Part shown: positions 17,819-26,923 of the stretch, in pieces
Layout: each line of letters opens with the position of its first letter
How positions within the stretch are numbered: the first letter of the stretch is position 1
NCBI GenBank assembly: GCA_016930595.1
Contig: JAFGGJ010000061.1
Location: forward strand, 1-57,901
Length of the DNA stretch: 57,901 nt
DNA from: Planctomycetota bacterium
GTDB lineage: Bacteria; Planctomycetota; SZUA-567; JAFGGJ01
Direction of reading: 5' to 3'
The notes under the pieces: model-generated
Seen by the model: only the letters and a program-made list of their open reading frames with translations
What the model was told of the DNA's origin: nothing
Database searches by the model: none
Translations under genes and position numbers: made by a program

Positions 17819-17863
17819 GGCTCTGTCCCGTCTTTCCGTTTACCGGCACCCGCGTTTCCCCGC

Positions 17864-17869
17864 ATTATA
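17864..17869 (-). promoter_or_regulatory. Candidate -10 box for the CBS/MttB operon
   Basis: A perfect minus-strand TATAAT lies ~45 bp before the CBS gene start. The -35 position is G-rich and does not match the consensus, so an activator may be required if this is a real promoter. The IclR protein encoded divergently is an obvious candidate. Confidence 0.35.
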
Positions 17870-17935
17870 GCGCCACTCCGCCGCTTCGCCTCCCTCGTGC
17901 CGCCCCCGCCCCCGGAAAAATTCCGATTTCCCCGC

Positions 17936-17964
17936 TTGACGTCCCGCAAGGATGGTGCTATAAT
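17936..17964 (+). promoter_or_regulatory. Strong sigma-70-like promoter of the IclR gene, leaderless
   Basis: TTGACG (17936-17941), a 17-bp spacer and TATAAT (17959-17964). The expected transcription start falls on or beside the A of the ATG at 17971, leaving no room for a ribosome site. Confidence 0.75.
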
Positions 17965-17970
17965 AGCAAC

Positions 17971-18690
17971 ATGAGCCCCGCACAGCCAAACCTCTCCCTC
18001 ATCAACGGCCTCGCCTGCCTCCAGACGCTCGCCGCCTCCCCCTCCCCCCTCGGCAGCCGTGAAATGGCACGCCTCCTCGACCTTGAACCCACGCGCGTCA
18101 ACCGCCTCCTCGGCACGCTCGCCCACCTCGGCCTCGCCGAACAGACACGCGACCGCAAATACCGCCCCGGCCCGGGGATACATGTCCTCGCAGCACAGAG
18201 CATCAGTGGCTCCGGCCTCCTCGCCGCCGCCCTCCCGCACCTCGAAGCCCTCCGCTCCGAAAACCTCATGGTCGCCCTCGGCGTCCTCTGGAAACGCCAC
18301 GTCTGCTATGTTTTCAACGCACTCCCGGGCGATTCCCTCCAGTCCGCTATCGGCCCTCACCGCCTCTTCCCCGTCGAAAAATCCTCCATCGGCCTCAGCA
18401 TCCTCGCTTCCAGAGACGAACGGGCTCTCCAGCAGTTCGTCCGTGACGCCTCCGATTACGGCGACTCCGTCAGCCGTCGCGAAGTCGAAGAATACATCCG
18501 CTTCGCCCGTAACCGCGGCTACGTGATCGTCGGACGCAAAGGCGCCCATGCCTCTCTCGGCGTCCCCCTCGGCAATCCCGCCATTGCCGGTATCGCCTTC
18601 TCCGGCGACATGCAGGGCCGACGCATCGCCCCCCTCGTCAAGCGCCTCAAAGCCACAGCTTCAGCTATCGCGGCGGATATGGAAACCTGA
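17971..18690 (+). CDS. IclR-family transcriptional regulator
   Basis: The 239-residue protein has an N-terminal winged helix-turn-helix (residues ~5-60; SREMARLLDLEPTRVNRLLGTL) and a C-terminal effector domain typical of IclR proteins (GNPAIAGIAFSGDM near the end). IclR regulators bind small aromatic or aliphatic ligands and usually control neighbouring catabolic genes. The promoter geometry predicts a leaderless transcript. It lies between the CBS/MttB operon (divergent) and the FAD oxidoreductase (212 bp downstream, same strand), both plausible targets. The first winged helix is slightly degenerate relative to the canonical family. Confidence 0.8.
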   Translation: MSPAQPNLSLINGLACLQTLAASPSPLGSREMARLLDLEPTRVNRLLGTLAHLGLAEQTRDRKYRPGPGIHVLAAQSISGSGLLAAALPHLEALRSENLMVALGVLWKRHVCYVFNALPGDSLQSAIGPHRLFPVEKSSIGLSILASRDERALQQFVRDASDYGDSVSRREVEEYIRFARNRGYVIVGRKGAHASLGVPLGNPAIAGIAFSGDMQGRRIAPLVKRLKATASAIAADMET

Positions 18691-18833
18691 CGTGTGCACC
18701 CTCCCCTTCACCTTTTCTGCCCGCCTGCCCCGTTTACGCGCCGCCTGCGGCCTTTCCCTGCACGAATTATGCCATTTTGTGTACCGTTACCTTTTCGCAA
18801 CACTCCGCCGCAACCCGTTGAAGCCCAACCCCT

Positions 18834-18853
18834 TGCAGAATCAATATACTGCA
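18834..18853. promoter_or_regulatory. Short inverted repeat, possible operator upstream of the FAD oxidoreductase
   Basis: TGCAG (18834-18838) and CTGCA (18849-18853) are inverted around a 10-bp AT-rich centre containing TATA. It lies ~50 bp before the oxidoreductase start and 144 bp after the IclR gene. The arms are only 5 bp, so chance occurrence is possible. Confidence 0.25.
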
Positions 18854-18902
18854 GAGGATTGGCTTCGTTCTGTCAATTTTAATGTCTTGAAGGAGCCGGA
18901 TC

Positions 18903-21290
18903 ATGTCCTCCACCTCTCAAAATCCTGAAATCCACGATTTCGACTTCGTCGTTGTCGGAGGCGGCCTTGCCGGCCTCTGCGCCGCCGTTGCCGCCGCCAG
19001 GCGCGGCGCAAAGACCGCCGTCATCCAGGATCGCCCCGTCTTCGGCGGCAATTCCTCCTCCGAAATTCGCGTCGCTCCCCTCGGCTCGGCCTCTTTCAAC
19101 GCCTGGACCAGGGAAACCGGCATCCTCGAAGAATTCCTCCTCGAAGAACGCTCTCGCTGCCACGACGGCGTCTACGACGGCATGGCCTCCTCACATTATG
19201 ACATCGTCCTCCTCGAAAAAGCCAAGGCCGAGCCCAATCTCTCCATTTTCATGAACACTTCCGTCCGCTCCGTGGAAATCGAACCCCTCGGCGGCCCCGC
19301 CCCTGCTCATTCCTGCCCGGCGCTGCCGCTGGTGGATGGGAGCCCCAGGCGCATCACCGCCGTAAGAGGCTGCCAGCTCATGAGTGAAAAGGAACTCCTC
19401 TTCCGCGCTACCCAGTTCGCCGACTGCACCGGCGACGCCACCGTCGGCTTCCTCGCCGGCGCCGACTTCCGCTACGGACGCGAAGCTCGCTCCGCATACG
19501 CTGAACCCATGGCCCCGCTCTCCTCCGACTCCCAGACCATGGGCAGCACCCTCACCATGCGCGCCCGCGACGTCGGCCGCCCCGTCGATTTCTCCCCTCC
19601 TCCGTGGGCTTACGATTACCGCTCCTACGACGAATTGCGTAACCGCCGTCCCGCACGCTTCAACCGCAGGGACTATGCCGGCTGGTGGTGGATTGAAATC
19701 GGCTCCCCCTTCCACCAGATCGACGATAACCAGGATATCCGCGACGAACTCCTCAGGCACGTCCTCGGCGTGTGGAGTTTCATCAAGAACCACAGCGACG
19801 AGAAAACCGCCGCACGCAACTACGCCCTCGAATGGGTCGGCATGGTCCCCGGCAAGCGCGAAAGCCGCCGCCTGCTCGGCGACGTCGTCGTAAATGAGAA
19901 CCACTGCCACTCCGATCCCTCCTGGCCCGACCGTGTCTGCTACTCCGGCTGGTTCATCGACCTTCATACCATGGGCGGCATACTCAAAAAAGACGAGCCC
20001 GGCGAGCCCGCCTGGGTCGATGCCAACTACCGTTACTGGGCGCGCATCGCCCCTGTTTCCCTTCCACTGCGCGCCTTCTATTCCAGGAATGTCGAAAATC
20101 TCTGGATGGCCGGCCGCTGCATTTCCGTCTCCCACGTCGCCCTCGGCACCACGCGCGTCATGATGACCCATTCCCTTCAGGGTCAGGCCGTCGGCACTGC
20201 CGCCGCCTACGCCGTCTCTCATTCCCTCACCCCAAGGCAGACCGCCGACCCCGACTCCCCCCATATACGCGCCGTCCAGCAACAGCTTCTTTTGGACGAC
20301 TGTAACTGCTGGGGCCTCAAAAACCAGGACCCCTCCGACCTCGCTCTCTCCGCCTCCGCTTCCGCCTCCAGCGAAGCACTCCTCGACTTCGGCGACCCCG
20401 ACCTCGACTCCTTCCGTCCCCTCGACGTCCCGCGCGCACAAGCCTTCCCGGTCACTTCCTCCCGCATCGACAGCGTCGAATTCTACGTCAGGAACGCATC
20501 CGCCTCCGCCGTCTCTCTCCCGGCCGAACTCCACGAAACGGACCTGATCTGGGATCGAAGTCCCGGCAGGACGCTTGCACAAACTCGAATCTCCGTCCCC
20601 GCATCCTTCCAGGGCTGGGTGGCCGCCCGGTTCGACGTGGATGTCACCCCGGGCAGAGTCCTGCGCGCCGCTCTCATGGCCGCCCCCGAAATCTCCCTGG
20701 CCACCGCTTCCCTCTACCCGCCCGGCACCGCCGCCGTCATGCTCCACCGCTCCCCAGGCGGCTGCGAACCAGGCAACGAAATCTTCGACACCCTCCGCCC
20801 GGACCAGACCGACATCCCGCCCTACGAACACTGGTCCCAGGAACGCTCCTCCCCTCTTGCCGTCAGGATCTCCCCCGTGCAGGCTCCCTACCCCGCCTCC
20901 GCCGTCAACAACGGTTTCGCCTGGCCTTACGGCATGCCCAACCTCTGGCTTTCCGACCCCGCCGCCGCTTTCCCTCAGTACGTCGAACTCGACTTCGGCT
21001 CCCCCAGGCGTTTCTCTCGGGTCTTCGTTTCCTTCGATACGGACCTCAAGCTCACCTACCATCAGATGCCGGCCTTCTTCCGCGCCCGCGGCTGCGCCCG
21101 CAACTGGAAACTCCATGTCCGCACCGCCTCCGGCTGGAAGGAAGTCTTTTCCGAACAAGGCAACTTCCACAGGCGCCGCCGCGCCTCTTTCGACCCCCTT
21201 TCCGCCTCGGCCCTCCGCCTGGAAATCCTGTCCGTCAACGGACACGGCGCACATGTTTCCGCCGGAGTCTACGAAATCCGTGTCTTGTGA
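18903..21290 (+). CDS. FAD-dependent oxidoreductase with C-terminal discoidin-like domain
   Basis: The 795-residue protein begins with a dinucleotide-binding motif (VVVGGGLAGLCAAVAAARRG, ~16-35) and FGGNSSSEIRV, as in the FAD_oxidored family common in PVC bacteria. A second FAD motif, NLWMAGRCISVSHVALG, falls near residue 400. Residues ~440-640 form beta-rich linkers and ~660-795 a galactose-binding/F5-8C-like sandwich (QYVELDFGSPRRFSRV, LRLEILSVNGHGAHV). No signal peptide is present. AAGGAG precedes the ATG. The substrate is unknown; proteins of this kind may oxidise sugars or polyols. Coding-strand C-richness matches the surrounding DNA rather than transfer. Confidence 0.8.
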   Translation: MSSTSQNPEIHDFDFVVVGGGLAGLCAAVAAARRGAKTAVIQDRPVFGGNSSSEIRVAPLGSASFNAWTRETGILEEFLLEERSRCHDGVYDGMASSHYDIVLLEKAKAEPNLSIFMNTSVRSVEIEPLGGPAPAHSCPALPLVDGSPRRITAVRGCQLMSEKELLFRATQFADCTGDATVGFLAGADFRYGREARSAYAEPMAPLSSDSQTMGSTLTMRARDVGRPVDFSPPPWAYDYRSYDELRNRRPARFNRRDYAGWWWIEIGSPFHQIDDNQDIRDELLRHVLGVWSFIKNHSDEKTAARNYALEWVGMVPGKRESRRLLGDVVVNENHCHSDPSWPDRVCYSGWFIDLHTMGGILKKDEPGEPAWVDANYRYWARIAPVSLPLRAFYSRNVENLWMAGRCISVSHVALGTTRVMMTHSLQGQAVGTAAAYAVSHSLTPRQTADPDSPHIRAVQQQLLLDDCNCWGLKNQDPSDLALSASASASSEALLDFGDPDLDSFRPLDVPRAQAFPVTSSRIDSVEFYVRNASASAVSLPAELHETDLIWDRSPGRTLAQTRISVPASFQGWVAARFDVDVTPGRVLRAALMAAPEISLATASLYPPGTAAVMLHRSPGGCEPGNEIFDTLRPDQTDIPPYEHWSQERSSPLAVRISPVQAPYPASAVNNGFAWPYGMPNLWLSDPAAAFPQYVELDFGSPRRFSRVFVSFDTDLKLTYHQMPAFFRARGCARNWKLHVRTASGWKEVFSEQGNFHRRRRASFDPLSASALRLEILSVNGHGAHVSAGVYEIRVL

Positions 21291-21417
21291 CGGCGCCAGG
21301 TACACCCGCGGCCCGGCCTCCCTTCCGGAAGCCCCGCTCCGGCTGCGTCCCCTTCTGCACTTTGAAACGTTCCCGCAGCCGGTATCCTTGTGTTCAGGAT
21401 AGGTGTAAAAGACTACT

Positions 21418-23397
21418 ATGCCGCGCCCCGTAAAGATAGTCCTGCTGGCTGCTGCCCTCGTATTCATCGCCGGCGGTGTGTACCCGGTCCACTGGCTGCT
21501 GGGCCGTCCCGACCGTATCGCCGCGGCAAAGGCGCGCGACGACATGTACCGCGTACGCGACCAGGTGCTGCGTTACGAATCCGAGACCGGCAGTCTGCCG
21601 GTCTCGCTCAGGGACCTCGTCCCACTCCGGTTGCGCCTTGACCAGATCGAGAAGGACGGCAGCGACCTCTACCGCTACGACGCATGGAAACGCCTGCTGG
21701 CTCAGCGCGAAGGCAGCCGGGTCAAGGGGATATGGAGTTACAGGATGCACCCGGCGAAAGCTTCCCTGCCACCGCTTTCCGAATATGCACATCATCCGCC
21801 GCCGCCGGCCGGGCCGGCTACCCCACCGGAAACACCCGTGTCACCCGCGGCCACGGACGTCCCACCGGAAACGGTCCCTGAACCGGTCGCTGTGCCGGAC
21901 CCGGAGCCGGAACCGGCGGATGTGGCGGAAGCGCCCCCCGCCACACGTGCGCGCAAGGACCTGCTTGCTTCGGGCTCACTGCTCGTGCCCGCCGACCCCG
22001 GCCTCTCCGCTCCGCCGGACGGGGCCTTCGTCTTCGAAGCCGAACTCCTCAACGAAATGAACTACGGCTGGGAAGTCTTCCCCGACAAGGAAGCCGCCGG
22101 CGGCGCCTACCTCCACTGCAAGGAAGGCATCGCCAACGGCCCCGGCCAGCGCAACTACCGCATCGGTAACTTTTACGACGTCAGGACCACTTCCGATTAC
22201 ACCTACGTCAAGTACCATCTCCATTTACCGGAAACCGGCAGTTACTACTGTTACGGCCGCTTCTGGACGACGGACACCCACTGTTCGAACCACCTGTGCA
22301 TCGACTTCGACAGCGGCGGTCCTTACACGGGCGGCATGGATAACCGTACGCCTTTCCGCTGGGTATGGAGCCCGATCGAAGGCAACCCGAGACATCTCAC
22401 CAAGGGCGATCACTACATGCACATCTTCATACACGAAGACGGCGTGCGCGTGGATCAGTTCATTCTCAGCCCGACGCCTGTCTCCGGCAGCATGCCCTAC
22501 AAGGCGAACCTCGTCCCGGGACAGGGCACGGAATGGCGGAAGAAGGTGGAATCGCCCGTCCATCTCTCGTTCGACCTCAAGAGCATGGTCGTCACTACGG
22601 CGATGCCCCCGGTGTGCTCAGTGGTCATGCGGCGCGTCGGCGACTCGAACGACACGGCACGCTTCACGGTGACGCTTAATGAAGCCGCTCCCAACGGCGC
22701 TGACGTGCAACTGGCGGACTACGACGTCAGGCTTTCGGACCTGCCTGAACTCTCGCTCTTTCCGATCGATTTCGAACCGCTGGACATGCATGACCTCCCA
22801 CGCCGCGAATACCTGCTCACCGCCGTGCTCGCCGTCGGCGACGCCGAGGTCGCACGGGCCGCCGTTCCGCTGATGAAGCCTTACGACTGGCAGGTCTTCG
22901 GCCCGGGCCGCTTCATTTTGAACGGCCAGCCGGGCCCCCTCGACGCCGACGGCGAGCCGCGGCCGGAACACAAGGGCGCCTGGACGCCGTTCAAAGACTC
23001 ATCGTGGGATCATTTCGGCGTGCTGGATTTCGGGCTCCAGACCTCCGGCAACAGCCTCCACGCCCCCACGTACAGGACGATCTACGCCAGGACGATAATC
23101 AACTCGCAGAAAGCCGGCACGTACCTCTTCAAAGTCCAGGGCGACGACCAGACCATCGTGTGGCTCGACGGCAAGCAGGTCTTCCGGCACGACTTCCAGC
23201 GGCCGGTGACGAGGGCGTCCTTCAAATTCACACAGTATCTCGACCAGGGCGTGCACAGGCTGCGCATGCGCGTCAACCAGTACGAAGGCCGCTGGCAGGC
23301 GTCGATCAGAATCCGCACCGAAGAAGACGACGTCTGCTCCGTGGCGGGCGTTGAGCTCGAAGCGCCCCCCGCGGAAGAAAAAAAGAAGGAGCAGTAG
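21418..23397 (+). CDS. Membrane-anchored protein: pseudopilin-like head, Pro-rich linker, CBM-like and PA14-like domains
   Basis: The 659-residue protein has an N-terminal signal-anchor (IVLLAAALVFIAGGVYP). Residues ~35-110 resemble a type II secretion pseudopilin head (MYRVRDQVLRYESETGSLP, then YRYDAWKR), but no prepilin peptidase site is visible. A Pro/Glu-rich linker (~125-190) precedes a CBM-like sandwich (~205-350; FVFEAELLNEMNYGW) and a C-terminal PA14-like domain (~500-640; FKVQGDDQTIVWLDGKQVF, GVHRLRMRVNQYEG). It is probably an extracytoplasmic glycan-binding protein. The next gene starts 7 bp downstream and encodes a glycosidase-like product, so the pair is likely co-transcribed. No clear ribosome site precedes the ATG. 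Confidence 0.6.
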   Translation: MPRPVKIVLLAAALVFIAGGVYPVHWLLGRPDRIAAAKARDDMYRVRDQVLRYESETGSLPVSLRDLVPLRLRLDQIEKDGSDLYRYDAWKRLLAQREGSRVKGIWSYRMHPAKASLPPLSEYAHHPPPPAGPATPPETPVSPAATDVPPETVPEPVAVPDPEPEPADVAEAPPATRARKDLLASGSLLVPADPGLSAPPDGAFVFEAELLNEMNYGWEVFPDKEAAGGAYLHCKEGIANGPGQRNYRIGNFYDVRTTSDYTYVKYHLHLPETGSYYCYGRFWTTDTHCSNHLCIDFDSGGPYTGGMDNRTPFRWVWSPIEGNPRHLTKGDHYMHIFIHEDGVRVDQFILSPTPVSGSMPYKANLVPGQGTEWRKKVESPVHLSFDLKSMVVTTAMPPVCSVVMRRVGDSNDTARFTVTLNEAAPNGADVQLADYDVRLSDLPELSLFPIDFEPLDMHDLPRREYLLTAVLAVGDAEVARAAVPLMKPYDWQVFGPGRFILNGQPGPLDADGEPRPEHKGAWTPFKDSSWDHFGVLDFGLQTSGNSLHAPTYRTIYARTIINSQKAGTYLFKVQGDDQTIVWLDGKQVFRHDFQRPVTRASFKFTQYLDQGVHRLRMRVNQYEGRWQASIRIRTEEDDVCSVAGVELEAPPAEEKKKEQ

Positions 23398-23404
23398 CAG
23401 GGCC

Positions 23405-25306
23405 ATGCTCTACCTGCGCAATTCCATTATCGAACTGGCCGTCGCCGAAGACGCTTCCGCCATAACCATCCGCGACGTCGCGCGGGACTGCACCTGGAAA
23501 CTCGACCCCTCAACGGCCGGCGTGCGGCGCTACGGCAGCGGCGATTCGGCCGCGCCGGCGCACCTGATGGGCATACGCCTGCCGGTGGCTATGGAGAGGC
23601 TGGCAGGAGGCGCGGCGTCCCCGCAGGCCGACGGCATCCTGGTCGAATATGATAGGCCGGAAGGATCCGTAAGGTTCCTCTGGTCCCTCGGCGACGACTA
23701 CGTCTCCCTCGCTCTGCAGACGCACGCCGACGACCTGGAATTCGTTTCGATGCCGGGGGCTTTCCTCGTTTCCGATGGAAACCAGGAAGCCGCACTGCCG
23801 GCGTGGCAGGGAGTCATAAGCCGCTCCGCCGGCGACGATTACGAGGCCACGGCGGAAGGCGGCGGCCACACCTGCATGTCGATGTCCATGGCCGCGCTCC
23901 TGGCAGATACCGGCGGCCTGCTCGTGACACAGGAATCCCTGACCGACTGGGGCTGCACGCACGGACGGAAGGATGGCCGGCCGTATTTCTTTTTCGAAGC
24001 GCGCCGTGGCGAAGTCACCGCATGGTACCGCAGGGAAGTGCGCATCTACCCGGTTGCCCCGGATATCACGTCCGTGTGCGCAAAGTACCGGGAGAGAATG
24101 AAGGAAAGGGGCGAGTTCAGAACCTGGGAGGAAAAGCTGGATGAAAAACCCGTCCTCAAATACCTCTTCGGGGCGCTTATCGCCTTCCTGGGTTACAACA
24201 AGACGGACGAAATAGACTACGTCGAATCGGCCCGCCGCCTTAAGGCGTATGGATTTGATTCGGTCATGTATTATTCAACGCGGATGTGCCACTACTCACT
24301 CGACTTCAAGATGGGCGGTGACGACCCTATCTGGCTTACAGATGAAGAAATAACGGCCATGAAAGCCATACCTGGTACGCTGCTGAGTCCCTGGGTGTGG
24401 ATTATCGAGGCTCTCGACGACGGAAGCGCCGAACACCAACGTATTTTCCGCAGGCTGCGCGACGGCGGCACAAGGCTCCACTGGCAGATTGACGACTACA
24501 AGTGGTACGAAGTCTGCACGCCTTACCAGATCCAGTACCTCAAAAAGCGCCTGGCTTCGGATATGCAGCAAATGGACTGGCTCCACTTCGACGTGAACGC
24601 CATGCGCCCCGGCCAGCCGTGTTTCAGCATGGAGCATGATCTCCACGGCCGCAAGCCGATGTCCAGGGAGGATTCGCTGAAACTCACGCGGGAGCTTTTC
24701 AGCGCCGCCACCGTGGGGAACAGGATAGTGTCGTCGGAAGGTTTCGTGGACAGGTACGCGGCATGGTATGATATCGGGTCGTCCAAGATATACCCGGCTT
24801 GGGGGGACGCCCCCTTCGTCCCGGTGCCCATGACCATGCTGGTGTTCCACGACTGCTGCGTGCACAACTGGTGGGAGGTGCACAACTACAACGAGCACCC
24901 CGGATTCAGCGCCGACGATCACCAGTTGCTCGGGTACAACAGCTGCGGGCGCCCCGAAAAAAAGGCTGCTATGGACGCCCTGTACGGCTGCCCCCCCACC
25001 CTGTTCCCGTTCGGAAAGCAGTACGGGTGGGCTAAGGCCGGGACAAAGGAAACCTATTCGTACCTTGTCCGCCTCGAAGACGCCGAGGTTCGGCGCGCTA
25101 TAAAGGCGGCTCTGCCGGTGGCCAAACTGCATGGAAAAATCGGTACGTGCCGGCTCGAGCGTTTCGATTTCGTGACCGAAGACTGCGCCGTCCAGACCAC
25201 CGAATTCTCCGACGGGACGCGTATCGTGGCGAACCTCTCCGACGCTCCGGCGGACGCGGGAGTCTACGGAAAGATGGACGCCAACACCTGGAAGGAAGTG
25301 CGCTAG
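23405..25306 (+). CDS. Glycoside-hydrolase-like TIM-barrel protein
   Basis: The 633-residue protein starts at ATG 23405, 7 bp after the previous stop. Residues ~1-230 form a beta-sandwich and ~260-560 a barrel-like region with FDSVMYYSTRMCHYS, LHWQIDDYKWYEV, WLHFDVNAM and a conserved-looking SSEGFVDRYAAWYD. The combination of an N-terminal sandwich and a late Glu in a SEG motif is reminiscent of GH101/GH129 or DUF5696 enzymes, but I cannot assign a family with certainty. No signal peptide is visible, so it may act in the cytoplasm or be anchored by its partner. Catalysis and substrate are inferred only. Confidence 0.5.
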   Translation: MLYLRNSIIELAVAEDASAITIRDVARDCTWKLDPSTAGVRRYGSGDSAAPAHLMGIRLPVAMERLAGGAASPQADGILVEYDRPEGSVRFLWSLGDDYVSLALQTHADDLEFVSMPGAFLVSDGNQEAALPAWQGVISRSAGDDYEATAEGGGHTCMSMSMAALLADTGGLLVTQESLTDWGCTHGRKDGRPYFFFEARRGEVTAWYRREVRIYPVAPDITSVCAKYRERMKERGEFRTWEEKLDEKPVLKYLFGALIAFLGYNKTDEIDYVESARRLKAYGFDSVMYYSTRMCHYSLDFKMGGDDPIWLTDEEITAMKAIPGTLLSPWVWIIEALDDGSAEHQRIFRRLRDGGTRLHWQIDDYKWYEVCTPYQIQYLKKRLASDMQQMDWLHFDVNAMRPGQPCFSMEHDLHGRKPMSREDSLKLTRELFSAATVGNRIVSSEGFVDRYAAWYDIGSSKIYPAWGDAPFVPVPMTMLVFHDCCVHNWWEVHNYNEHPGFSADDHQLLGYNSCGRPEKKAAMDALYGCPPTLFPFGKQYGWAKAGTKETYSYLVRLEDAEVRRAIKAALPVAKLHGKIGTCRLERFDFVTEDCAVQTTEFSDGTRIVANLSDAPADAGVYGKMDANTWKEVR

Positions 25307-25339
25307 GCGACGCTGGGACGGATCCGTGGTCTGTGTCGC

Positions 25340-26902
25340 TCAGATGACGCTGAAAACGATCCTGCCCGAGACGACGGTCATGTGCACGGGGATCTCCAGG
25401 ACCGCTGCCGGCTCGACTCCCAGGGGATTCACTCCGAGAACGGTGATGTCGGCCGCAAAGCCGGGAGCGATCCGGCCGAGGTCGCTGCCGCGGCCAATGC
25501 TGATCGCGGCGCCTCGACAGAAGGCTGTGAGCGCTTCCGCCATGGCGAGCTTCTGGGCGGGGTACCACCCGCCCGGGGGACTGAGGTCGAAGCCGGTCCT
25601 GGCGACCGCGGCGAAAATCCCGTGCCGCGGGTCGGCGGAGACGACCGGGGCGTCCGTTCCGAAAGCGAGAACCACGCCCGCGTCCAGCAGGCTCCTGAAC
25701 ACGTAGGCCCGGCCGCACCTGTCGCCCAGGTATCTTTCGCAGGGGGCGATGTCGGTGACGATGTGGGAGGGCTGCATGGAAGCCGTGACATGCATGGCCG
25801 CCATGCGGGAGACGTCTCCAGGGCCGATAAGCGCGGCGTGTTCGACGCGGTTGCGGACGGCCGCGACACCGTGGTCCATGACGGCGTCAAGCACGGAAGA
25901 CACGGCGCGGTCCCCTATGGCATGAACGAATACCGGCAGGCCGGCGGCATTGGCGGTGCGCACGGCATCAGCAAGGCCGGCCGGATCGATCGTCATGACC
26001 CCAGTGTCCTGCGTGCCTTCGAACGGTTCGAAAAGGGCGCAGGTGCGGGAATTGATGGAGCCGTCGGCAAACAGTTTGACTCCGGCAATGCCGGCGAGCG
26101 AATCCCGCGGAGCCGATGCCGCGGCGTCGCGCGCTGCGGCGATCTCGTCGGGCCCGCACGCGCCGGAGAACCGGACGGTGAGTTCGCCGGAGCGCGCCAT
26201 CTCGGCCGCCAAGGCAAAGTCGGAGAACCCGTTGACGTCGTGTACCCCCGTGACGCCCAGCGAATTCAGCCGGGACTGCGCGCGCCGGATGGATTCGCGC
26301 CGTTCAGCGGGAGTAGGTTGCGGCACGGCGGAGCGGACGAGTTCGATGGCGTTTTCACGCAATACCCCCGCGGGAGCGCCGGACGGGCCGCGGCCGATGA
26401 TGCCGCCGGGAGGGTCCGGGGTGCCGGAAGAGACGCCCGCGAGGCTGAGAGCCCTGGAGTTGACCCACACGCTGTGCCCGTCGAAGGAACGGCAGAAAAC
26501 GGGATTGCGTGGAACATGCGCGTCGAGCAGGGCGGCGGAGGGAAAGGAATCGTCCGCCCACGTCGAGGCGCGCCAGCCGCGCGCCACGATCCATTCGCCG
26601 GGGGGGCGGGCGGCAGCGGCTTCGCCGACGAGGCGTGCGCATTCGGCGGCGGAGGCGCAGGAGGAAAGGTCGACGTTCAGCATGGATTCGCCGAGCGAGG
26701 CGACGTGGATGTGCGAGTCGGTAATGCCCGGCATGAGAAAGGCGCCGGGAAGACGCACGACGTGAACGGAAGAAGGGACGTCCGCGACGGGCACGACGGC
26801 CTCAATGCCGCCGCCGTAGATGATAACAGCGGGGGCGCCGGGGAGGATCCCGGTTCCGTCGAACACGGTCGAAGCAGCAAGGGCGTAACGTTCGCAGGAC
26901 AA
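25340..26902 (-). CDS. YtcJ-like amidohydrolase (Amidohydro_3)
   Basis: The 520-residue protein has the metal motif TDSHIHVAS (H64, H66), an LPGAFLMPGITD lead-in, VKLFADGSINSRT (carbamylated-Lys strand), VHAIGDRA, NRVEHAALI and AFGTDAPV, typical of YtcJ/NfdA-type N-substituted formamide or exoenzyme-regulator-like amidohydrolases. The start is a TTG with GGAAGGA upstream; no ATG is closer. It is the last gene of the five-gene minus-strand run beginning at 35001 and converges with the plus-strand glycosidase-like gene. The substrate is not known. Confidence 0.85.
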   Translation of the reverse strand: MSCERYALAASTVFDGTGILPGAPAVIIYGGGIEAVVPVADVPSSVHVVRLPGAFLMPGITDSHIHVASLGESMLNVDLSSCASAAECARLVGEAAAARPPGEWIVARGWRASTWADDSFPSAALLDAHVPRNPVFCRSFDGHSVWVNSRALSLAGVSSGTPDPPGGIIGRGPSGAPAGVLRENAIELVRSAVPQPTPAERRESIRRAQSRLNSLGVTGVHDVNGFSDFALAAEMARSGELTVRFSGACGPDEIAAARDAAASAPRDSLAGIAGVKLFADGSINSRTCALFEPFEGTQDTGVMTIDPAGLADAVRTANAAGLPVFVHAIGDRAVSSVLDAVMDHGVAAVRNRVEHAALIGPGDVSRMAAMHVTASMQPSHIVTDIAPCERYLGDRCGRAYVFRSLLDAGVVLAFGTDAPVVSADPRHGIFAAVARTGFDLSPPGGWYPAQKLAMAEALTAFCRGAAISIGRGSDLGRIAPGFAADITVLGVNPLGVEPAAVLEIPVHMTVVSGRIVFSVI

Positions 26903-26923
26903 TGAAGTCCTTCCGGCGGAGCG

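Noticed and set aside
19191..21545. 784-codon open frame on the minus strand
   Set aside because: It lies opposite the FAD oxidoreductase, has low-complexity Gly/Ala/Val-rich content and no family motifs. It is a by-product of high GC.
25318..25327. ACGGATCCGT palindrome between convergent genes
   Set aside because: Only 10 bp, no loop and no T-run, so not supported as a terminator.
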